Of a DNA stretch of 64,000 nucleotides, positions 1 through 9,700 are shown piece by piece. Under the pieces are notes generated by a model. It did not search any database. It was not told where the DNA came from and saw only the letters and a list, made by a program, of their open reading frames with translations. Position 1 is the stretch's first letter, and each line of letters starts with the position of its first letter. The position numbers were made by a program, and so were the translations under genes. The DNA is from CALOFP01 sp942492635 (lineage in GTDB: Bacteria > UBP6 > UBA1177 > CALOFP01): contig CALOFP010000002.1 of NCBI GenBank assembly GCA_942492635.1, forward strand, positions 496,001-560,000. The letters are read 5' to 3'.

Positions 1-1
1 G

Positions 2-2131
2 ACGGGAGGAGTCAACAGGCTGAGAGATACCCGATTTCTCTTCTATTCAAATCGTGACGGACTCCCGATCGACACCATCCGAACTGTAACGGAGGATACC
101 TCAGGCAACATGTGGTTCGGTTCGGATGACGGTGCGCTGGTTTCCTTCGACGGACAGGAATTTTTCGATTACAGGGGCGTTGAGGGTTTTGAAAGCAACG
201 GAATATCATCGCTTCTCGGCGATTCTCGAGGCGGACTCTGGATAGGTAATCACAAAAACGGACTCCTTTTTTACGACGGCAGGGACTTTAGAAAATTCGA
301 AAAAGTGAATGGTGCCCCTGAAAGTATGATACGCTCCCTTTACGAGGATCGTTCGGGGCGGATATGGATCGGGACTGTAGGCGATAGAGTCTTTGTTTTT
401 CACGAAAACAAATTCAAAAGCATTCCTCTTCCTGACACTTCCAGAAAAGACAATATGGTGCTTGATTTTCTCGATGATGGAGAGGGTTCCGTCTGGATGG
501 GTACGGTCTACAGCGGTCTCCTAAGGTACGACGGGGAGAAGTTTCATCGAAGCGATAGCGGACCCGACAGGATGCGGGATCCTATTCTTGCACTTCATCT
601 TGAATCTTCCGGAGCCATATGGGGCGCAACCTCCGGGTCGGGAATTTTTAGATTAAGAAATGACAGGTTTTGTTGGATTTCATCCAAAGACGGACTTTAC
701 AGTGATACGGTATTCTCAATACGGGAAGACAAAAAAGGCTATTTCTGGTTTTCGGGCAATACCGGGCTTTCGAGAATCTCATTGAATCAGTTGAACGATT
801 TCTGCGAGGGTCGCCGCCGAAAGGTCTCAATGGAAGTGTTCGGCCTTTCGGACGGCATGGTTTCCCGTGAATTCAATGGCGGTTCACAACCTTCCTCATG
901 GAAGGACAGGCTTGGAAAACTGTGGTTCCCTTCCCTGAAAAGCGTTGTAGTAGTTGATCCTTTGAAAATGAGGAAGAACCGGGTCAGTCCTCCGGTTGTG
1001 ATAGAGAACTTTAAGGTTGATGGGAAAGATTTCTATTCGAAGAACGGGGAACTGAAGGTTCCTAGCGGTTCCGATAAATTGGAAATCGGATACACTGCAC
1101 CTAGTTTTATCGATCCTGAAAGGATGAGGTTCCGCTACCGTCTCGACGGTTACGACAACCGATGGATGGATTCAACCAGCGAGAGAAAGGCATACTACAT
1201 GAATCTTCCTCCCGGACACTACAGCTTCAGGGTGATGGCTGTAAACAGGGATAATGTCTGGAGTGAGGATGAGGGAAGAGTTGATTTTTTCATCGAGCAC
1301 GCCTTTTACGAGACAGCCTTTTTCAGGGCGGGATTGGCCACAATTCTTCTTGCCCTTCTCTACTCTCTCATAAGGCTCCGGTTCAGGCTTAAGATGAGAT
1401 CGATAGAACGCAATAACGAGGAGTTGAAACGTCTTGTTGAGGAGCGGACCCGTGAAATACGTGAAATGTCGCTCAGTGATGCTCTTACCGGACTCAGGAA
1501 TCGAAGATACATCAGGGAGATTGTCAAGAATGAGGGATACTTCGGTATAGGCATGCATCGCAGGAAAGATTGTGACTACCGTAGACTCTCCGACAGTAAG
1601 TCATCCGGAATTTTCTATATAGATCTGGATCACTTCAAATCTGTAAACGACACCTACGGGCACGATGCGGGAGACGAGGTTCTTAAGCAGTTTTCCGGAA
1701 TTTTGAAAGAATCTGTGAGAAAGAACGACGTAGTTATCAGATGGGGCGGAGAAGAGTTTCTTGTTATTCTTCGTGAAACGGATCCGTCATATGTGCCCCT
1801 TTTCGCAGAGGAGCTGAGGGAAAAGGTTGAATCGGCTCACTTCAAGCTTTCAAACGGCAGGACAATCAGAAGAACATGCTCCATAGGTTATCTTGTCAGT
1901 CCCTTCTACAGTGAATATCCCGATCTTCTCACCTTTGAGCAGGCAGTTGCGCTGGCGGATCTCGGTCTCTATCATGCTAAAACCCACGGTCGGAATATGA
2001 CCGTCATCGTTAAGGCCGGAGGAACAGTTCCACTCGATCCCGGAGATCGGATGCAGATGGTTGCATCACATACTTTCGGACCTGAAAGGGATTTCTTTTC
2101 CATCTCCATTACGGGAAAGGGGTTTATTTAA
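2..2131 (+). CDS. Beta-propeller / Y_Y_Y / GGDEF diguanylate cyclase (5' truncated)
   Basis: The reading frame is open from base 2, so the N-terminus lies outside the window. The visible 709 residues hold propeller blades of the two-component-regulator type (repeats such as MWFGSDDG and RIWIGTVGD), a Y_Y_Y-type domain near residues 375-415 (AYYMNLPPGHYSFRV), one membrane helix near 438-458, a short coiled coil, and a GGDEF domain starting at DALTGLRNRR. The catalytic motif is GGEEF, near residue 582, and an RxxD product-inhibition site (RKND) sits five residues before it. By family knowledge such proteins sense something in the periplasm and make cyclic-di-GMP in the cytoplasm, with feedback inhibition. 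The domain order is the same as in the complete paralogue at 52274-55321. The ligand is unknown. Confidence 0.93.
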   Translation, partial: TGGVNRLRDTRFLFYSNRDGLPIDTIRTVTEDTSGNMWFGSDDGALVSFDGQEFFDYRGVEGFESNGISSLLGDSRGGLWIGNHKNGLLFYDGRDFRKFEKVNGAPESMIRSLYEDRSGRIWIGTVGDRVFVFHENKFKSIPLPDTSRKDNMVLDFLDDGEGSVWMGTVYSGLLRYDGEKFHRSDSGPDRMRDPILALHLESSGAIWGATSGSGIFRLRNDRFCWISSKDGLYSDTVFSIREDKKGYFWFSGNTGLSRISLNQLNDFCEGRRRKVSMEVFGLSDGMVSREFNGGSQPSSWKDRLGKLWFPSLKSVVVVDPLKMRKNRVSPPVVIENFKVDGKDFYSKNGELKVPSGSDKLEIGYTAPSFIDPERMRFRYRLDGYDNRWMDSTSERKAYYMNLPPGHYSFRVMAVNRDNVWSEDEGRVDFFIEHAFYETAFFRAGLATILLALLYSLIRLRFRLKMRSIERNNEELKRLVEERTREIREMSLSDALTGLRNRRYIREIVKNEGYFGIGMHRRKDCDYRRLSDSKSSGIFYIDLDHFKSVNDTYGHDAGDEVLKQFSGILKESVRKNDVVIRWGGEEFLVILRETDPSYVPLFAEELREKVESAHFKLSNGRTIRRTCSIGYLVSPFYSEYPDLLTFEQAVALADLGLYHAKTHGRNMTVIVKAGGTVPLDPGDRMQMVASHTFGPERDFFSISITGKGFI

Positions 2132-2426
2132 AGGGCTGCTGCCAAGCTCCGGAATCCTGTTCCATTCAACAGAGCAAACTCTTTTCCCCATCGCCTTTGA
2201 GAATGTGCTATAATTAAATACGGGAGATGAATTCCAAATCTTCCTGAATCTGAATGGCCTGAAGCGGGGCGGTAGTGGAGAGTCGAATAGGTTTAAAAAT
2301 TGAGATATTACGAGCCGCCCCCATCTTCCTTCCCTACATGCAAACCAAATCAGTAACATGCTTCAATGGAAACCGGATAGTCGGAGATGAAGATCTGAAG
2401 TACTTTAAACTCTTCGACTATCTTAC

Positions 2427-3053
2427 TTACCAACTTTGATCTTTCCATGATACAGTTACCTCGCCTGACTCTGCGACGACAGCACCGTCGATTACGATTT
2501 TTGATGATATGTTCTTAAGGGTTGACTCAACCCTGGAAATAAAGAGAAACCTGGTTGATAGCAAGTTGGTGTCGTTTATGCCTATTTCAATCAACCCGAA
2601 AGTTTCAAGTGGCAGGTTGATGTCGAAGTTTTCAATTTCAATTTCAACGGATACGCTGCTGTTGATCTCTATTGTAAATCCTTCTGCCCAGTTATCCTGA
2701 ACGTTGAGATAGGATAGGGTAGGAGTTGATTCTTTTATCAGCTCAGGATCGTAATCGAATGAAGGTCCCTCAATGAAGGCAGCTTCCGATAGTTCCAGTT
2801 CCGAGGATTCCTCCACATGTGTCGGTTTTTCTCCGGGAGAAGAAAATGAAGGATTTATCAATTGAATACTATCTTCGACAGAAATTGTCTTTAGTTCAAC
2901 CTTTTCTTCACTTTTGCTGCCTGTAACGGATGTGGAGTCTCCGGTTTTTTCCTCAACATTTTTTTCGCAGGTTTTATAAGATGGTGTTTCGCTTTCACCA
3001 CATGAAAAAACGAAAATGCCGGCAATTGACATTAAAAATATTAAGGTTTTCAT
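2427..3053 (-). CDS. Predicted lipoprotein, acidic, unknown function
   Basis: A 208-residue exported protein. The ATG at 3053 is chosen because GGAGG lies five bases before it; an in-frame ATG four codons upstream has no such site. A short basic N-terminus and hydrophobic stretch end in a lipobox (VFSC) followed by an acidic segment (GESE). The rest is Glu/Ser-rich to about residue 105, then a probable beta-rich C-terminal domain. I do not recognise a family. A consensus promoter lies just upstream (3084-3111), so it is probably transcribed alone. It belongs to the group of lipoproteins in this window that carry acidic residues right after the lipidated Cys. Confidence 0.75.
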   Translation of the reverse strand: MKTLIFLMSIAGIFVFSCGESETPSYKTCEKNVEEKTGDSTSVTGSKSEEKVELKTISVEDSIQLINPSFSSPGEKPTHVEESSELELSEAAFIEGPSFDYDPELIKESTPTLSYLNVQDNWAEGFTIEINSSVSVEIEIENFDINLPLETFGLIEIGINDTNLLSTRFLFISRVESTLKNISSKIVIDGAVVAESGEVTVSWKDQSW

Positions 3054-3083
3054 GATTTCCTCCAAAAAAGGTTTCGTGTCAAT

Positions 3084-3111
3084 AGATTAGTTTTTTATCC
3101 GGATTTGTCAA
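3084..3111 (-). promoter_or_regulatory. Sigma70-type promoter of the lipoprotein gene
   Basis: On the minus strand, TTGACA (3111-3106) and TAATCT (3089-3084) are separated by 16 bases. They lie about 30 bases before the start codon of the lipoprotein gene. Confidence 0.6.
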
Positions 3112-3190
3112 TCCGTTGCAAGATCCGTACCCGGAAGAGGGCCGTTCAGCTGAAGAAAGCAGATGTTTTTTATATTCGAAACCAGTTCGG

Positions 3191-3838
3191 TTAAATGCTG
3201 AAATATGCCCGGTAGTCCTGGGCCGCGAAATTGATTACATCCCAGGCCTCTTCACGGCTGTAAATTCCCGCAATGGAACAGTTGGACTTTTTCTTTGTTC
3301 CGGGAATGTCCTTGTATGTAAGGAAGTAGTGTTTCAGACGTTCGATTATTTCCGTGGGACAGTCGCTTACCTCTTTGAACTTGCCATAGGCGGCGTCGTT
3401 TTTAAGAACTGCAATAATCTTATCGTCAGCCTCGTCCCTGTCGATCATTCTGAAACCGCCTATCGGAATAGCCTCCAGAATGATGTCGCCGTGAGGAATA
3501 ATTTTTTCTGTCAGAACACAGATGTCGAGAGGGTCCTTGTCTCCCTTAATTCCCTTCAATCCGGTTTTCTCCATGCAGTAGTTGGCTACCCTTGTGTCGC
3601 AGTAGGTCTGGGGAACCATTCCGTATAGAGCGGGACAGACACTGGAGTACTCCTGAGGACGGTCTATTTTCAGGTAGCCGCTGAATTTGTCGAGTTCATA
3701 TTTAACAGTGTCTCCGGGAACAATTTCTATGTATGATGTAACAACCTCGGGACTGTTCTCACCCAGATAGATTCCGTGCCAGGGATGAGCTTTGGAAAGA
3801 AGTCCCCTCAGCTCATTCAACATCTCCTTTTTTTTCAT
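3191..3838 (-). CDS. ppa: Inorganic pyrophosphatase (family I)
   Basis: A 215-residue soluble enzyme that hydrolyses pyrophosphate to two phosphates and so drives biosynthetic reactions forward. The family I signature D-x-D-P-x-D is present as DKDPLDI in the middle of the protein, with other conserved metal-binding acidic residues around it (DRDEADDKI) and a family-typical C-terminal half (HYFLTYKD). At 215 residues it is longer than the roughly 175-residue E. coli enzyme. The ATG at 3838 follows a strong GGAGGTGGAG ribosome binding site. It is flanked by a lipoprotein gene on the same strand and an unrelated membrane-protein gene on the other, and looks monocistronic. Confidence 0.93.
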   Translation of the reverse strand: MKKKEMLNELRGLLSKAHPWHGIYLGENSPEVVTSYIEIVPGDTVKYELDKFSGYLKIDRPQEYSSVCPALYGMVPQTYCDTRVANYCMEKTGLKGIKGDKDPLDICVLTEKIIPHGDIILEAIPIGGFRMIDRDEADDKIIAVLKNDAAYGKFKEVSDCPTEIIERLKHYFLTYKDIPGTKKKSNCSIAGIYSREEAWDVINFAAQDYRAYFSI

Positions 3839-4300
3839 AGCTCCACCTCCGGAATATCAACAAAAAACCAGGTGTTAATATATACAAAAAGAGGGAAAAG
3901 TACATGAATTTGATTTTGGCGACAATTTTTCGAAACCCTGAATGCAGTGTTTGTTGGGGGGTGTAAGAATGAAATCAATTGGTTGAAGCTCATGTGGTTG
4001 AATTGATGCCTGTTTCTTTTTCTCTTTTTTGAAGAAGGGTAGCAAAACTAATAACCATATTATCAAGCATGAAAACTTGTTAATCGGATGGATGATGAAT
4101 GGGTAGCATTTGGAGGATTATCAAAGAGGTATGACATTAAAACGTATAGAAACTCTATAGAATGTGAGAATTAATACTTCCACAAACATTAGTTTAAGAA
4201 AATAAAATATGAGATGTTGCGGTGTTTAGTTAAAGTAAATCATAAGGAATGTTGCAACTTAGCTGTAGGGGGTGTTCAAATTTGAAAAATGTAGAGGGAT
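3839..4300. other. AT-rich intergenic region
   Basis: A 462-base stretch between divergent genes. A minus-strand frame of 63 codons can be read here, but it lacks a ribosome binding site and family features. I see no RNA gene, strong hairpin or consensus promoter. Confidence 0.5.
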
Positions 4301-4798
4301 ATGGAAAAATTTATTACAATCGCAGCAATGCTCGTTTCCTGTTCAATGTTCGCTGCTGGAATAAGCGTTACTCCAAAGGCTCAGTTAACATATGGATTCG
4401 GTGATGCTCACGAATATATAAATCCTGCTATCGGTGGAGGTGTTATAGCCGGATACACAGTAATGGAAAACCTCGATGTCGAGCTTGACGTTTCCTACAA
4501 CTACTGGCTTGATGATGAAGATAAAGCGGGTGATGTAACTATTTGGACAGTTCCGGTGCTTGCCGGCGCAAAGTACAGAGTTCACGATATGGTTTCCGTT
4601 ATTGCTGGTGGTGGTCTTAATTTCTATAACATCGACGGTGACAATGTTGATGTTAGCGAGACAGACTACTCATTCTATGCTGGTGCCGAGTTCAATTACG
4701 ATAACATCGTTCTTCGTCCCAAGTACCTCTTCACAACTGGCGATGAAGAAAACTCCAATACTGTAATGATTGAAGCTGGATACAGATTCAACTTCTAA
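4301..4798 (+). CDS. Small outer-membrane beta-barrel protein
   Basis: A 165-residue protein with a cleavable signal peptide (MEKFITIAAMLVSCSMFAAG) followed by alternating polar/hydrophobic strands (GVIAGYTVMENLDVELDVSYNY, split by turns) and a C-terminal aromatic residue in YRFNF, the usual BAM recognition end of outer-membrane barrels. Size and pattern fit an OmpX/OmpA-like barrel of about eight strands. A GAGGG ribosome binding site lies unusually close (about three bases) to the ATG at 4301. A strong terminator follows within 40 bases, so the gene is monocistronic. Specific function is unknown. Confidence 0.85.
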   Translation: MEKFITIAAMLVSCSMFAAGISVTPKAQLTYGFGDAHEYINPAIGGGVIAGYTVMENLDVELDVSYNYWLDDEDKAGDVTIWTVPVLAGAKYRVHDMVSVIAGGGLNFYNIDGDNVDVSETDYSFYAGAEFNYDNIVLRPKYLFTTGDEENSNTVMIEAGYRFNF

Positions 4799-4832
4799 TT
4801 TTAAAATTATTCAAACAGAAAGCATTTTAGGC

Positions 4833-4854
4833 GGGCGTAAGCCCGCTTTTTTGT
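4833..4854 (+). terminator. Rho-independent terminator of the barrel gene
   Basis: The stem GCGGGC / GCCCGC with loop GTAA is followed by six T residues. It lies 35 bases after the stop codon of the outer-membrane barrel gene. Confidence 0.85.
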
Positions 4855-5047
4855 TAAATTCAGATGAGTTTGCCATTCGTTTCCCATAGATTCCGGTGTT
4901 TTTTATGACAACAATCATCTGCCCGTTTGCGATTTCAGAGATGTATGAATCGGGTCCATATTTTAATCCCAGAAGTTTTTGAAATTTTTTTAGTAAAAAT
5001 AGTTGTTGTGGGTACAAAATAAACTGTAAATACTGACAGGAGAAGTG

Positions 5048-6157
5048 ATGAACGCGATACTTTTTATCACAAGGGACTGTAATTTGAACTGTCCCTACTG
5101 CTATGTTGAAAAGCATGAAAGAAACTACATGGAAATGGATGTGGCTCTTCGGGCAGTCGATATTCTTTTATCAAAAAGCGATAAAAAGGCTAAACTCAGC
5201 TTTTTCGGTGGTGAACCGCTTCTGAATTTTCCTCTGGTAAGAGATACGACAGCTTATGCACTTGAGCAGGCAACAAAGATGGGGATTGAAATTAAATTTC
5301 ATATCGCAACAAACGGTACGCTTGTAGATGAAGAGATTATGGAGTTCTTTTCAGAATATAATTTCACGGTCGAACTTTCTATCGACGGCGGAGAAAAAGA
5401 GAACGACATCAACCGGCCTTATCGTGACGGCTCGGGAAGTTATTCTGACATTGTAAAAAAACTTCCGGTTCTTTATGAGAAAGCGGGGCATCTGGTTGTT
5501 CTTTCCGTAATAACGCCGAAAACCGCTCCGTATCTATCGGAAACAGTCAGGCATGTTGCCGACGATCTCGGGATCCGAAATCACATAACATCTCTCGATT
5601 ACGGCGCAGATTGGGACAGTGAAGATTTTGAAGTGTTGAAAAAAGAGTATGAAAAAGTGGCGGACTGGTACATTGAAAAATCGAGAAAAGGAAATGATTT
5701 TTTCTATATCTCTTCAATCGATGCTCACATTGCCTCACACGTTAAAGGCGGATTCACGCCAGGTACTTTCTGCGATGTTGGAAGAAAGATTTTTGCAGTG
5801 GCTGAAGACGGGAAAATTTATCCATGCGTAAGATTCGCCGGGAAACCTTTGAAGGCGGCGGGATACCTTCTTGGAGATGTTTTCATGGGTCTCGATATGA
5901 AGAGCTGTGCTGAGATCTCAAGGGAGAACCTTAAAGAGAGAGAAACCTGTAAAGGATGCGCCATGGACGGAAGATGCATAACCTACTGTCCATGTCTTAA
6001 CTGGGATACGACCGGGAAATTCAACACGGTTGCAGGTGTTGTATGTGCACATGAAAGCATGGTTGTTCCCATTGCCGACAGGGTTGCAAAAACGCTCTAT
6101 TCGGAGAAAAACAGTGCCTTTATGAAAAAGCATTACGCAAAGAAAGGAGATAAATGA
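5048..6157 (+). CDS. Radical SAM/SPASM peptide-modifying enzyme
   Basis: A 369-residue enzyme. The radical SAM motif CxxxCxxC is at C11, C15 and C18, followed by GGEPLL for SAM binding. The C-terminal third has a full SPASM set: C-x12-G-x4-C, then CxxCx5Cx3C and a late Cys, as in anaerobic sulfatase maturases and RiPP peptide modifiers with two extra Fe-S clusters. The ATG at 5048 has AGGAG five bases upstream; a GTG directly before it is less likely. The stop codon overlaps the start of the next gene as ATGA, so the two proteins should be made together. No sulfatase or other usual maturase target is near, which makes the coupled acidic protein the obvious substrate. The modification cannot be told from sequence. 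Confidence 0.9.
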   Translation: MNAILFITRDCNLNCPYCYVEKHERNYMEMDVALRAVDILLSKSDKKAKLSFFGGEPLLNFPLVRDTTAYALEQATKMGIEIKFHIATNGTLVDEEIMEFFSEYNFTVELSIDGGEKENDINRPYRDGSGSYSDIVKKLPVLYEKAGHLVVLSVITPKTAPYLSETVRHVADDLGIRNHITSLDYGADWDSEDFEVLKKEYEKVADWYIEKSRKGNDFFYISSIDAHIASHVKGGFTPGTFCDVGRKIFAVAEDGKIYPCVRFAGKPLKAAGYLLGDVFMGLDMKSCAEISRENLKERETCKGCAMDGRCITYCPCLNWDTTGKFNTVAGVVCAHESMVVPIADRVAKTLYSEKNSAFMKKHYAKKGDK

Positions 6158-6696
6158 TGAAAAAGGAATTCAGATCCTTGAGGATCGATAGTTACAATCC
6201 TGGTTATCCTACAAAAAAAGAGAAGGAAAGAGGGGATAGAATAAAGAAAATTAAAAAGGCCGCAGTTATCGGAGGTACCGTCCTGATGGCTTCCGTTTCC
6301 TCAGTTGCATGTGACGGATCGGAAAAGAGTGCGGAGGTTTCAGGAGTTCCTGAATTCGATGTTGACTTTGACAACTCTTTTGAAAGAGCGGATAACGATT
6401 ACGAGAAGAGTACGGGGGTGGTCGATATTGATCAGGGACATGATGACTCCGATTCTTCAACCGGTCAAAAACCGGACGATCACGAAGATCTGCAGGGTAT
6501 GCCGGAATCGGATATGGATCCCTGGAGTGGTGATGAGGAGGAAGATATCAATACTCCTGATACAGATTTTGAGGAAGTAGCCGGCAAACAGGTTCCTGAC
6601 TACACAGATCCGAATAGTTCAGTGGACAATGAAGAGTCTGACGAAGATTTTGAAGAAGTAGCTGGAGAACCGGCCCCAAACCGTTTGGTGAAGTAG
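6154..6696 (+). CDS. Acidic exported protein, likely substrate of the radical SAM enzyme
   Basis: A 180-residue protein translationally coupled to the radical SAM gene through an ATGA overlap, with AAAGGAG upstream; a second ATG at 6157 could also serve. Residues 1-35 are strongly basic and leader-like, 36-52 hydrophobic, and C53 sits in a weak lipobox (SVAC). The mature part is very acidic and carries the nonapeptide D[T/E]DFEEVAG twice, at 136-144 and 163-171. The layout (basic leader, export segment, acidic repeats, adjacent SPASM enzyme) recalls radical SAM/lipoprotein pairs described in Bacteroidetes, but I see no clear homology. Modification of the repeats is inference. It could also be an ordinary lipoprotein with a long leader. 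Confidence 0.75.
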   Translation: MMKKEFRSLRIDSYNPGYPTKKEKERGDRIKKIKKAAVIGGTVLMASVSSVACDGSEKSAEVSGVPEFDVDFDNSFERADNDYEKSTGVVDIDQGHDDSDSSTGQKPDDHEDLQGMPESDMDPWSGDEEEDINTPDTDFEEVAGKQVPDYTDPNSSVDNEESDEDFEEVAGEPAPNRLVK

Positions 6697-6764
6697 GATT
6701 TAATCTTCTTGGCTTTTTACATCACTGAAATAGTGAAGTATTCGAAAAGGTATCGTAAATTTTT

Positions 6765-9700
6765 CTAATGAATCGTTTTTACCAACCGGAATCCGATGGA
6801 ATCGCTTCTCATGCCCGGATCAGCCTTCTCTCTTGATGAAGATCTGCACTCCTGGGATTTACTGTCGTAGCTTCCTCCGCGGATAACGCGCTCGTTTCCT
6901 TCCGAAATGACCGGATCGACTCCGGATGTGAGATTTTTAGAATAGGCATCCCAAACCCATTCAGCAACATTTCCGTTCATGTCGAAGATGCCCCAGTCAG
7001 TTGCTCTTTTCATTGCGACCGGTTGAGGTCTCAAAATGCCTTCCGACGAACTGTTTCCGCAGTACCAGCCGATCTGCATGAGCGAAGGATCTTCCTCACA
7101 GTTGAAAGCCGTTATGTTTCCGATGAAAAAAGGTTTCTCTTCCAAAATGTAGGGTGTTATTTCGTATCCGCTGCCTGCCGCGTATTCCCATTCTGCCTCC
7201 GTGGGAAGTCTGTAGCCGTCGCAATCCTGGATTTTTACAAGGTTTGGAGCAGTTTTGATTATCGCGGATTGAATTCCTCCCTGTCCGTTACAGTAAACCG
7301 TGTAGTCACTTTTGCCGTCGGCACATGTAGTATCTTCAAATTCATAACAGGATGTGAGTTGATCTTCCTCAGATTTTTTATTGGCGAAAGCGAGGGCATC
7401 ATAAAAAGTTACGCTTTCAACGGGGCAGACGGCATTCGAGCAGCCGAATTTAGAAGGGTTGTAGTCCATTATTTCCATGAATTGATCGCCTGTAATTTCC
7501 GTTGCAGTTATTTCGTAATGGTAGGTGAGGGTAACGGTATGAGGTTTTTCATCCTCTTTTTTCCATGTGAAGTTTTCATCCTGAGCAACGACATCATCAT
7601 CCGAAACTTCACCGTCCGGAAGCCCATCGGGAAGATCTTCATCACTCGTCTCTTCTTCCTTGTATGTTCCCTGATCTTCCGGAGTGCCCATCTGATATGT
7701 CGTGTTCGTGTAGATTTCAATCGTATCAAGAGGTTTGTAGCAGTAGATTTTGCCGTAGTCAGGGATTTTCGATTCGTTTGTAAAGTCCCTGCACTCAGCC
7801 GAAACATTACACTGCATGGAGGCGGGAAGGTTCGGTTTTTCGGCGCATTCGCTGATGCAGCCTCTTTGGTAGTTGTATTCGCCTTCATTGAAATTCGATC
7901 GATATGTTGCTGCTGTCCAGACGGCGGTTTTCTTCTCCATAGCCTTTTCTTTGGTGACTTTTGAACAGGTCAATTTTCGAGTTTTCGGATTATCCAGCAT
8001 TGAATTTCCGTTTTCGAATAGGGTGGCTGTTGACTCACATTCGTTTAGAATGAAATCCTTACTGTTGATGTCTTCAACATATTGAGGTTTTCCATCTTCA
8101 GTGCTGTCTGAAAACACCTTGCATTTGAACTGGCTGTGATGGTGCATTCCGCACCACGATCCGGGCGTTCCGGGACTGCAGATTGATCTGTCCGAATAGT
8201 TTGCAAAATCAAGACCGTATGGTGATGTCTTTTCTTCGTCTTCATAATCGGAATCACGCCATCTCAGGCACTCTCTCCAGTAACTGTTTTTCTCCTCCTC
8301 TCCGTAGTTCAGCGCAACTGAAAAGCCCTCTTGTGCAAATTCGGATCTCGATTTTTCCATGATGATGTAACGTCCTGAATTTTCTCCATTGTTTTCGTAC
8401 CAGCCTCTGTGAAGTTCCATATAGTAGGAGAACATTGCAAAAAACTTGTCCGCATTGCTTCCTTCAGAAGCCTTCCAGCCCTTTTCATCAACATCGAAGA
8501 TTCCGTTGGCATTGTAGTCAGCCTCCCTGGCCTTGATGTTTTCCGGATTTGTGTTTGTTGCGCACCCTTTTGTGAAGGGATTCAGTTCTGCGGCGGTTAG
8601 AAGGAGTCCGTTGGTTCCGTATTTGGGAGCGTAGTGGCTCATGTCCGCGTATATAGTGTCGTTGAGCAGCTCCGTCTCGACGTCCCGGCTTACCGGTTCG
8701 TAAAGTGCTATCCTGTTACCAAGTTCCAGATCCGAAACACGAATGATTTTTTCCTCACGCATTTCGTTGATGAGAACGATGCGGTCGATGAACCGAAGAT
8801 CGCAACGGGCGTTTACACGGTCCGCCGACTCTTCAATTTCGTTCATCGATTCTCTGGCATCATCGGAAATCCAGCCGTCGCCGTCGGCGTCGCACTTCCT
8901 TGTTCCCATGGGCGGAGTGGATGAGTGGTAGTAGCCTTCCGCCGTTTCGCAGACGCAGTGTCCCTGCTCCGATGTCTTGATGTAGACTCTTCCGGTTTCA
9001 CCATCTTTAAGGCATGTCCCGCATTTGATACACTCCCTGCCGTTCCATGCCGAACCCGCTTCGCATCGAGAGCAGAGCGCATGTGTCGTCGCTGTCCCTT
9101 CAATACAAAATTCATCACTGGAGCAGTTAGCCGTTGCGCATTTTTCCTGTCCCTCGCAAACCTTTTTCAATCGGTCGAATATTTTGCCTTCCGGACAGAC
9201 ACACTCTCCCGAAGTCGCATTCTTTACGAAACCTTCCAGACATGCTCCGCAGTGGGCGTTGGGAAGTTCAACACATTCAAGGTGTCTTTTGCCGCAGTCG
9301 AGCATTCCGCAGTTGATTTTCGGAAAACACTGGGAGTTTATTTCAACAAAACCTGGATCACACTCTCCGCAGCGTGCCGTTGAGCTGTCGATCTGATCGC
9401 ATTTTCTATGCTCTTTTCTGCAGTTTTTCAGAATCGACCCCTGGGCGGGATCCGGATCGCAGCTTGTTCCCTTGAGCGGCGAACATGTTCCTGCGTTTTC
9501 TTTTGTCGTATAGATCCTGATCCAGTCGACGGCAACGGGAGTGCCGCCCGATTCGACTGAAAGTATGACTTTTGAAATTCCAGAGTAGTTCGTTATATCG
9601 AAAATCTTATCGACCACACCGTCGTATGAACTGATCTCATTGGCGTAAAGGGTAGTTTCCACCGAGGTTCCGGAGTCGTCCATTGTGATTTTTATCGAAA

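Noticed and set aside
3875..4066. 63-codon minus-strand frame with hydrophobic start
   Set aside because: No ribosome binding site, no family features, AT-rich intergenic context.
7023..7964. Long plus-strand frame opposite the FGE-domain lipoprotein
   Set aside because: Antisense shadow of a strongly supported gene; sequence has no recognisable domain and no ribosome binding site.
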